From Melampsora larici-populina 98AG31 (taxonomy: Eukaryota; Basidiomycota; Pucciniomycetes; Pucciniales; Melampsoraceae), in the NCBI RefSeq assembly GCF_000204055.1, contig NW_006768806.1:314193-378192 (forward strand): a DNA stretch of 64,000 nt. Reading direction: 5' to 3'. The notes under the pieces were generated by a model. That model searched no databases and was not told the DNA's origin. It was given only the letters and a program-made list of their open reading frames with translations. This document shows positions 56,443 to 64,000 of this stretch, in pieces (position 1 is the first letter of the stretch; each line of letters begins with the position of its first letter). The position numbers and the translations under genes were made by a program.

Positions 56443-56800
56443 ATGGATGCGTCTGATTTAAAATCCGACATGTTTCTTCAATCTTTATGGGTCATGGACA
56501 CACCGCATTGTGGTTTTATGATGGCTACAGTGGTGCAACGGATGCGTCTAGATAAGAGCTTTTGGATGAACCAACTTTCAGCTCTTTAGCACTACTGGCT
56601 CCTGATATATCCTGATGTACCAGCCAAAATCCAACGATCGGACTTTGACCTCGGAGGTCAAGAAGAATTTTGCGCTTTTGCGTTTTACGTCGCAGTGAGC
56701 CGAGTGCATCTTTTGCAGTGCTCAAGACCTTGAAGGAGTGACTGGTGTGTAGTGCAGAGCCCACAAACTCACAACCGGGTCACATCAGACGCATCCGTAG
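56443..56800. mobile_element. MITE-like element with GGATGCGTCT termini
   Basis: Left TATGGATGCGTCTGAT (56442-56457) pairs with right ATCAGACGCATCCGTA (56785-56800). A third copy, ACGGATGCGTCTAGAT, lies at about 56538 in the left orientation, so the element may be 358 bp, or 264 bp with a nested or duplicated left end. There is no coding content. It sits in the GC-shifted gap between the MGMT-type and KNH-like genes. Confidence 0.5.
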
Positions 56801-57057
56801 AGGAAAGGCGATCCGGCGAAAGCCTGGGTCCTCCACAGAGCTGAAGCACCAATGGATTGTACCTGTCTGATCTAAATTCGACCACTCATCAGTTACAAAG
56901 TTGACCACTCACATCGCACGGACGGTCACCTACAAAAGGAACTCTCGCACCAACATGTTCAGAACATAAATACCTTGACTTTCTCGTCTATTTCTCGGAT
57001 CCATCATTCATTCAGGTCCAATATTCTTTCGCATCCAATACATCCCACTCTTTCACA

Positions 57058-57754
57058 ATGTTGTCGATGTTGATCAAGTCCTGTCTGCTATTTACCGCTG
57101 CACTTGTCCAATCTCAATCATATCTTGATCAAAGCATCACATTATAGTAAGTGACCTTGATCATCCTTTTAGTCTGGAGTCCTTCATTGATTAGAAAACC
57201 TTCGAACCTAGTATCACCGAACCTGCTTGCGACTCTTACAAATGCGAAGTTCAAAAAAGTACTGGTGATAAACTGAAGATCAATTGGTTAAATGTTAGTG
57301 AAGGACGTTTTGTTGTCTGAATCAGTTGTTTCTTTCATCTTTAACACCAATCATAATGCTCGATTCTTTTTGCACAGCCACCATCAGGAAATGTGATGAT
57401 TGTGTTAGAAGGTACAACCAATGAACCTCCTTTTACGATTGCTAAAAGCGTTCCAGGTACTACCAGTGGTTGTTATAAAGGTGATAATGGTAAACGTCCT
57501 TGCGGTCAATTTATCTATACCCTTTCGCAAAAAATCCGTTCTGGAAAATGTAAGAAAACTTCCTAATTTTTTCTATTCAGTTATATATTTGGATTTTGTT
57601 TGATCAGCCTATATTGATTGTATAATGAATGGATTTTTCTTTTCCAGATTCTGTGGCGGTACATTCTATCGACCATCCTGAAAGCGTTGGATATACTGAT
57701 GTAATTCAAATCTCTAATTATCGAAAGATGAAGCGAACAGTTTTACCTATTTAA
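57058..57754 (+). CDS. Small secreted protein, Kre9/Knh1-like fold
   Basis: Four exons (57058-57146, 57212-57293, 57378-57549, 57648-57754) give 149 residues. The signal peptide is MLSMLIKSCLLFTAALVQSQ. The mature part has ITEPACDSYKCEVQKSTGDK, LKINWLNPPSGNVMIVLEG, PFTIAKSVPGTTSGCYKG, PCGQFIYTLSQKI and YSVAVHSIDHPESVG. The order 'IT-P ... W ... G-V-I-L ... C ... Y-L ... Y-V' matches the N-terminal beta-sandwich of Kre9/Knh1-type cell-wall proteins often seen in secreted fungal proteins. Cysteines may form disulfides. No GPI signal is seen; the end is short and basic (RKMKRTVLPI). A wall or apoplastic role is likely; the specific function is unknown. Confidence 0.7.
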
Positions 57755-59772
57755 CAAGAAGAAAGTTTTCTTTAGAGATAGTCTTTTTGAGCCATTTCGA
57801 ATTCTTTCTCATTTGTTTTCATTCATTTATGTTGTTCGCTAGGCCTTTCATGATGACGAAATATTAGCGCTCTCCTTTACACCTGTCTTGAACAACCTAC
57901 ATAGCTTTGCCAGGATGATTCATTATCGCTCACTATGTATTTGACACTAAAAGGCCCGTTTGTGAACATGGAAGCGACAGAGAGATACACACACAGATTA
58001 TGGAAAGACCTTCCACCACCGTCCAGGTAATGAGAAATTGACTCCATCCTCCCATTCCGATGACTATATAGTGATTTTATCAGAGGATGATTGATGTTCA
58101 TAGAAAGTTTGAAGAAGATTCGGACGAAGGATTGAGTTCTCCGGTCACTCCACATTTTTGTGATTCCTGTGATCTTTCATTTGAAAATCTACGTACCTGG
58201 CGTATCGACTCCACCATACTATTCACATCAAGCTCATCGCTATATTACATGTCCCCCGAGGTATCCTGTGTTACATTGGAAAAGTAGTTCACTTAGATGC
58301 GTTTCAGGACATTCACATAACATTCCTCCACATGGAGAAGGATCAGAGATCAACAAAAATTTACATCTGACATAATTTATCTGGAAAGTTTGGTTTGAAG
58401 TTTGAACTTTTCATGGTATATGTTAGCGCTCGCCACTCCATTGCTCTGAACTCTTGATTGTTCTTGGCCGTGAAGTAAGGCTTTGGGGGTCTTCTGGTCA
58501 TCGATTAGAATATCGTTAAATGTGAGATCTTGAGGTTGATCCGGATCGCATTCAATGAAGCTTAAAGCCAAAGACGGTTTATATGTAGCAGACAATACTC
58601 ACAGTTTCCTGCCATTCTGCTGTGATAACCGTTCCGTGATGGCTGGGCACATGATCTGGAAAGCATCTTTCGACAGATTCTCCGGCGTTCACCAATTGTA
58701 GGTTGCACGAATAGTCTTAGATGATTGGATGTCCAGCGTTGTGGGTTCTCGGGTACCGATGAGCAATCAAAGTTTCACGATCATGAGTGAGTCTCGACAA
58801 TTTTTGAGGCTTCTTGCTCAGCTTAACATCTCGTAGAGGAGATATAGCCTAGGTCCATCCCTTATATCACATCGGTACATCTTTGAAGCTGAAGTGTACA
58901 AATCTTTAGTACGTTGCCAAGCTCACGAAAGCATCATATATTCATTTCCGTTGATGAATTATATCCGGTGATATGTTTTGATGCTTGCGATTCCCTTACT
59001 CCAACACTATTTCTCGCCATCGACTCAAAGCTGGTACACTAGGAAAAGTATGATACGTAGCTCATCATGAGTCTTGCTAGTTTGTAGTGGATTCGCCGAT
59101 ATTGACCTTCAAATTGAGTCGATTCAGACCAAGCGGTTGTCCGCGTAAGAAAATTCATTTGTAGGTCGAGTTCCCGTGCATCATCCACATCCTCCGCTCT
59201 GTTCTCAAACCACATCAATTTGAGCGGTCTGGATGCTACTCTTTTGGATACGAATTCATCAACCTTTGCTACTCGGTAGCTTCAGCCCTTTAGGTTCGTT
59301 ATCCTTCCGTTTTGATCAATTTTTTTCAGGTGTTTTTCACAGTTCGGTCCCGATTGATAGATCCTACTTACAGAAACATAGGGCAAAGAGACCACATACG
59401 ACATCGCGGGCCATTGATTCTCATAGGGTGCATCGCGCGAGCTGACTTGGTGATTTGAGCTGCAATGCTGGTACGCTGTCACGATTCCATTTTCCAGGGA
59501 ACGAGCTTAACTTGACTCAAATGAATCATTACAAGGGCTCTTCCCTCATTCCTTTTAGTATCATCCCTCTCACTCCATAGACCTTTGCTCGACCCTTCTA
59601 CGTAGAAGTTGTAGATTTCTGTTACTCTCAAGTTTCACAAAGCGGACTTTTGCTTAGATTGATAATCGCGGCTTTGTAACTCAGTCTTCCAATTTAATCA
59701 CGGCTTTTCGCTCACCCTCGAGAACATCACTCGACTTCCTCTCCATTCAAACCTGCTCAGGCTCTGCTACCC
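57755..59772. other. Long intergenic stretch
   Basis: Several 60-90 codon frames lack domains or consistent splice sites. Overlapping plus-strand frames at 58087-58375 look only weakly protein-like. The promoter and 5' leader of the Zn2Cys6 gene should lie just left of 59773. Confidence 0.3.
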
Positions 59773-61361
59773 ATGGATTTAACTGGAGCTCATTGCCCCG
59801 AGAGCTTCACTCCGGTAGAGGGCAGTAGCGCATCCTCGAAAAGAGAAGTTAAAGGTGCGCGAAGAGTCAGAAACGCTTGCTTGCAATGTCGCGAAAGAAA
59901 AATACGCTGTTCGCGGACTTACCCTTGTAAGTACTATTTTCAAGTCTGGCTACTTCGTTTTCTTCTTTGCATAATGTTTCTGTCAATGAACTGATGTATA
60001 TGTCATATTCATATAACTCTAGGCAAAGGATGCGTCTCAAGGGGCGACGGAGAGGCCTGCGATTGGCAGGGTGGTTTCCCCAGGTAAATGTCCTTCATCG
60101 TGCTCTTCGCTCTAGATCTTGTGTCCAATATGATCTAACAAACTAGATTTCCATATAACATTTTGAATGTCTTCTTGTTCGAAACAGTGGTGACATTCCC
60201 GTTCAACAACAGCGTGTTGCAACACAGAGACGAGAATTTGATCAGATTTATGGCAGGATAATTGAAATCAAGAGTCTGATGACTAGCTTGATGCGACAAG
60301 ATCCAAGCCTCAAGAATCGTATCGCAGAGTGGACTCAATATCATCCAGAGTTAAATGACATGTGGCAAGATTTATTGTATCCTAATCCTTTCTCGCAAGC
60401 TCAACAACATACGAGCTGTCCAATCGGATCAGAACTCTTGGAATGGGCTTTTCCTTCGCTTTATCCTCCTGATTCGGCAGCTAGCTTTGAGAGTTGCGCG
60501 AGTAGTGCCACCACTTCATCCACTTTTTACTCTCTAGGAAACGCGGGCTCTTCATCACCTCACTCACCTCGGACAGCTGGTTCTTTCCTCACCGAATCTG
60601 AAGCTACATCTCCTGTTCCTTTTCTGAAACCATGCAAAACGAGTGGTTACAAGTCTTGGCAGTATTTACGAGAAGCACCTTTCCCCTATCAACCTATTCG
60701 TCCAAGTGAAAAATTCTACAATGAACCTCGTTCGCAACACAACGCTCCTGCACATCACCCTTCACATGATTTCTCGCAATTCCAATTCTCACCTCAATTT
60801 TACTCACCAACTTATCTTCGCCCACCAAGATTTGAATTAGTCAAAGAGTCCTTCAAAGTTGGTGATGCAGGTATCGTGGATGGTCTTCAATCTATGGCCA
60901 ATGTACATTCAGAACCCAGCACATCAAATCCATTCAGCACGACAATGCCCAACCAACGACAAAGTCTCGATGTCGCAGGATACTTCCAGGGAGACCCCAG
61001 CTTTTACGGAAGTCGACCGACACATAGAAGTCTTGAATTGACCTCAGCTCCTCAAGACAATACACTCACACCACGTAACGTGAATTGGCCAGCGCATGAT
61101 AATCAAAGTTCAAATCCAGCTACCATGGGAATGGAGCTTGATATTGGTAAGTTATCCTTTGGTCAAGATTGTGGTACAGGTGCTGAAAATTTTCGAATCC
61201 GTGAGTAACTATAATCGTGAATCAGACATTCATACCACTCGTAAATAATTTCTAAACCTCTTTTGATGTTTTCTTGATGTGGTATTTTGCTTATTTTAGA
61301 TCAAACCCAACCACAAGCGTATTGCCTAGAACCTCCATTACAATGGAATCAAACTCGATGA
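59773..61361 (+). CDS. Zn2Cys6 transcription factor
   Basis: Four exons (59773-59926, 60023-60083, 60188-61146, 61300-61361) join to 411 residues. The binuclear zinc cluster near residues 35-65 is split by intron 1: ACLQCRERKIRCSRTYPC, then KGCVSRGDGEACDW, giving the spacing C-x2-C-x6-C-x6-C-x2-C-x7-C. A short coiled-coil-like linker follows (REFDQIYGRIIEIKSLMTSL), a candidate dimerisation element. The rest is Ser/Pro/Gln-rich and disordered, as in activation regions. No fungal-specific TF middle domain is seen, so the protein is short for the class. It should bind CGG-type sites in the nucleus; targets are unknown. The start is the Met nearest the cluster. Confidence 0.88.
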
Positions 61362-62829
61362 TCATGTAATGAATATATTTCAATTTGGATATTAATAATC
61401 ATCTTTGTGATCCTGTGTGGAACTGTTTGAATATAGTTTTTTTACGCTACCATATCAAATTATAGATCAAAACTTATATGTAACATGATTCATTTATTCT
61501 TCTCTTTGATGTTTTTTTCTTCATTCGGTTTCATCTATCATGGATCTGGAACATTACATGATAAATATCTCTCTTTCTTATCATTTTGGGACTAAGTTTT
61601 TTTTTCTTTTTTTTGAGTTCATGGACCTTAAATCTTTGTCATCTTTTTCCTAAATTTTGTTGAAACATTTAAGGAGATCGGCAAGCTTGTAATGCTTATT
61701 TATTTATGTGGCCTGTTGTACCTTTATTCTTATTTTTTTCAATAACAAACAATTAGTGATCTTTTTGAAATCTTAGTGTAAGCAATAGTTGGTATGTTCA
61801 TCATTCTGAGAGCTTATAGACCAAAGATGCGTGAGGTATTGGTACCCTTACTTGTCATAGGCTCGCATTTAATGATAATCCTTTATTCTGAAATAAAAAC
61901 CTGTGAGTAACGGGGGACAATCCATAAGTCTCTGAACTGGTCGTGAAGAATGTTTCTTCACGTAGGATGTGTCCTTTTCAAGTATTGCAATTCTGTATAT
62001 GAATATGTACCCAATTGCCTCTATTCCTACGATTCCTACAATTCGTATAATTTTGTGCTGCTCAGTTCAGGTGAGTAAAAACCCTATGGGTATGGTCGAT
62101 ATAAGCCTTGAGAGGTTTGAGTGTATAACAATTTTTCCCACACAACCAACTGAATCATTTTTCTTCGTGTCTCATCCCCTCTTCCAATGAGCCGGTATGC
62201 TACTCGTAAGTTCGAGTGAGAATCTCTTGGTAAGGAAGCCTACCACGACCAAGTTCATAACAACTTTCATCACGCTGGTATGATTGTAGAGGTCATGGTA
62301 CTAGCTTAATCAACAGTGTTCAATGTCCTAGAAACATCACGTCTCGCACGGCCACAAAAATGACTTTAAAGTGTCATGAAAAGTTCAGCTTGAAGACCTT
62401 ACTACTCCTGCAAAAAAGTTCAGGGCCGTAACAATTGGAAATGGTACTTTTTCAATATCTCGATGTCTACGGGTAATTGTCCATATCACATCCATGCAGT
62501 TGCACACTGGAAACCTGTTTATTGAAATACCATTGGAGTTATCCAAAATTTCTCAGGGAATTTATCATCAGTCATTCATGATTAACTGAACCTCGAAAAT
62601 CTGGTCGAACAGAGCAGATGTCTTTTAGACGTTCTCGCGGTGAGGTCAACTTTTGGATTCCATTGCAAAAAACTTGAGGACTGATTTGAATGAACCAAAC
62701 TAGCTCGTGGAAGTTGAATTTACAGCCTTGGATGAATGTCAATTTTCATCTACATATATTCTTACATAATGAGTCAGTTTGATACGTTTTTCTCCATATC
62801 AACTTTAAATACAAGAGTGAGTCAGTCCT
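61362..62829. other. Gap between Zn2Cys6 and xylanase-like genes
   Basis: T-rich 3' flank followed by sequence with no recognised gene; a 73-codon frame at 61969 has no domain. The two genes are convergent. Confidence 0.3.
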
Positions 62830-64000
62830 CTAAACTTTGGTTTCTTTTTGGGTGTCGTCTCTGTTCTTTCCCGAATCAAGTTCTTGTCGAACAGCTTTGA
62901 AGGCTTTCGTTGGCTTGTAATCGTTATCAAACAACAGTGCGTTTCCGTATCCTGATCACCCAATGGGAGATATAAACAAAGTAGCATATCAAATGAAGTC
63001 AGTTATTGTGGTACTTGTGTCGACATTAAATCGAAAGCGTTTTGATAGAACCAATACTGGTTCTCTCCCTCCGAAAAGAAACTTACCGGAGAATTCTTGT
63101 GGGATCCATGAATCCGGGTAGGCAACACCCCATACAATTATCCCTGGACACGATTTGAGCGCTTTGCAGATTTTGACTACTTTGACATAGTCTTCCACCT
63201 GTTGTTTCATATCTGCCTCTGAGGGTGGTACCTTCATTCTGATATCGAGTTCACTAATAGTTGTTTCCAAACCTTTAAACCAAAGGATGAGATGTCCGGT
63301 AAAAAAATAATAGATATCACGTTGAAGGGCGATCAGCAAAGGCTAAAAGAGTACGGAAGGGTAGCTCTGTGCTTACCCAAGTCGCCAAATCTCTTGAGAT
63401 TTTGTTGCATGTCTGTCAAATCGTGTAGTTTTAATGGTCAACTCACTTCAAGACAGTTTTCAACATAAGCCTTGGTTTTCTGCTTACCATTAGGAACCTG
63501 TCCGACAATGAAATGAGCTTGGAATCCGACCCCATCAAGTAATTTCTTACTCTTTAATTTCTTTGCCAAGTTGTATAAAGCATCGGACTTCTTATTTTTA
63601 CCTTCAACACTGAAATCATTTACTGTTCAGGTAGATTATAAAGTTAGGATTATCTCATCGTGGGTATCTTCACTAAACACGAATGTGACCTACTATATAG
63701 CTTGACCTTGGGATTAGCTTTTCGAGCAAATTGGAAAGCTAACTCGATGTAGTCTTCTCCTAGGGCTTTGTACCACAGGCTGTCTTTTCGGAACTCTCCA
63801 GATTCCCCAGAGTCCTCAAATACTTCGTTACATACGTCCAGGGTAACTATCTTGTCACCATAGCGCTCCATAAACTTCTTGGTATGGGTTTCAAGAGCCT
63901 CCGTCAAAGCCTTCTTGTCTAGACTTTTCAGATAATCTGGTGCTTGCCTATGCCTGTTAATTTGGGAGGTGAGAGGAAGTCGAAGGATGCGCCACAGGTG
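62830..64000 (-). CDS. GH10 xylanase-like glycoside hydrolase (5' end outside window)
   Basis: GH10 enzymes cleave beta-1,4-xylan in plant cell walls with two catalytic Glu. From the window edge: PDYLKSLDKKALTEALETHT, then the acid/base region TLDVCNEVFEDSG (Glu after Asn) and EDYIELAFQFARKANPKVKLY. After an intron, LLDGVGFQAHFIVGQVPNG, then QQNLKRFGDL. The nucleophile region is TTISELDIRM, and GIIVWGVAYPDSWIPQEFSG provides the conserved Trp near the C-terminus. The final exon is GYGNALLFDNDYKPTKAFKAV, with stop TAG at 62830-62832. The beginning of the visible part (HLWRILRLPL) is where the usual 'WH-Q-P' strand would lie and looks divergent. Any signal peptide lies outside the window. Likely secreted for host wall attack (inference). 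Confidence 0.8.

Noticed and set aside
60020..60040. GGATGCGTCTC resembling the MITE end near 56.5 kb
   Set aside because: It lies in the coding zinc cluster of the transcription factor (GCVSR) with no inverted partner.

Overview
The window looks like nuclear DNA of a rust fungus (Pucciniales, most like Melampsora). It is AT-rich. Genes carry many short GT-AG introns of about 50-100 bp, they are spaced far apart, and transposons fill much of the rest. The species is inferred from gene style and protein families; no marker gene in the window fixes it. A 519-base run of N (15848-16366) is an assembly gap.

Layout. (1) 1-2300 is the 3' half of a dead DIRS-like retroelement (RNase H plus tyrosine recombinase) that carries a ~620 bp foldback element. 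An LTR-like direct repeat pair follows at 2618-3541. (2) 4417-6141 (minus) is a secreted heme-thiolate peroxidase and 7132-7727 (minus) a Tim17/22/23-type membrane protein. (3) 7.9-28 kb holds two copies of a CxC5/CxC6 KDZ-associated gene (plus, 8232 and 17215) and two copies of an unrecognised Cys-cluster protein, here called 'B' (minus, ending at 12494 and 22450). The middle B and KDZ genes are head-to-head over a ~720 bp spacer. Parts of that spacer recur upstream of the two outer genes, so the repeated unit seems to be a divergent B/KDZ pair, present once whole and twice as halves. (4) 29454-30525 is an intact thiol/glutathione peroxidase.

(5) The most striking item is 30873-48748. This 17.9 kb block starts with CACTACGCC and ends with its reverse complement. 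The terminal inverted repeats are about 95 bp and near-identical, and both sides are flanked by TGT, the 3-bp duplication expected of CACTA/EnSpm transposons. It carries a CACTA transposase (44845-48330) whose N-terminal exon has two in-frame TGA codons, four other apparent non-transposase genes, an intact Tc1-like DD34E transposase and a cluster of perfect hairpins. I read it as one giant cargo-bearing CACTA element inserted between the peroxidase gene and the 3' end of a gene for a large secreted protein.

(6) 49086-52052 (minus) encodes a ~990-residue secreted-type protein with an internal duplication, a candidate effector. (7) 55-64 kb looks like more ordinary host gene space: an MGMT-type DNA repair gene, a small secreted KNH-like protein, a Zn2Cys6 regulator, a MITE-like element, and a GH10 xylanase-like enzyme cut by the window edge.
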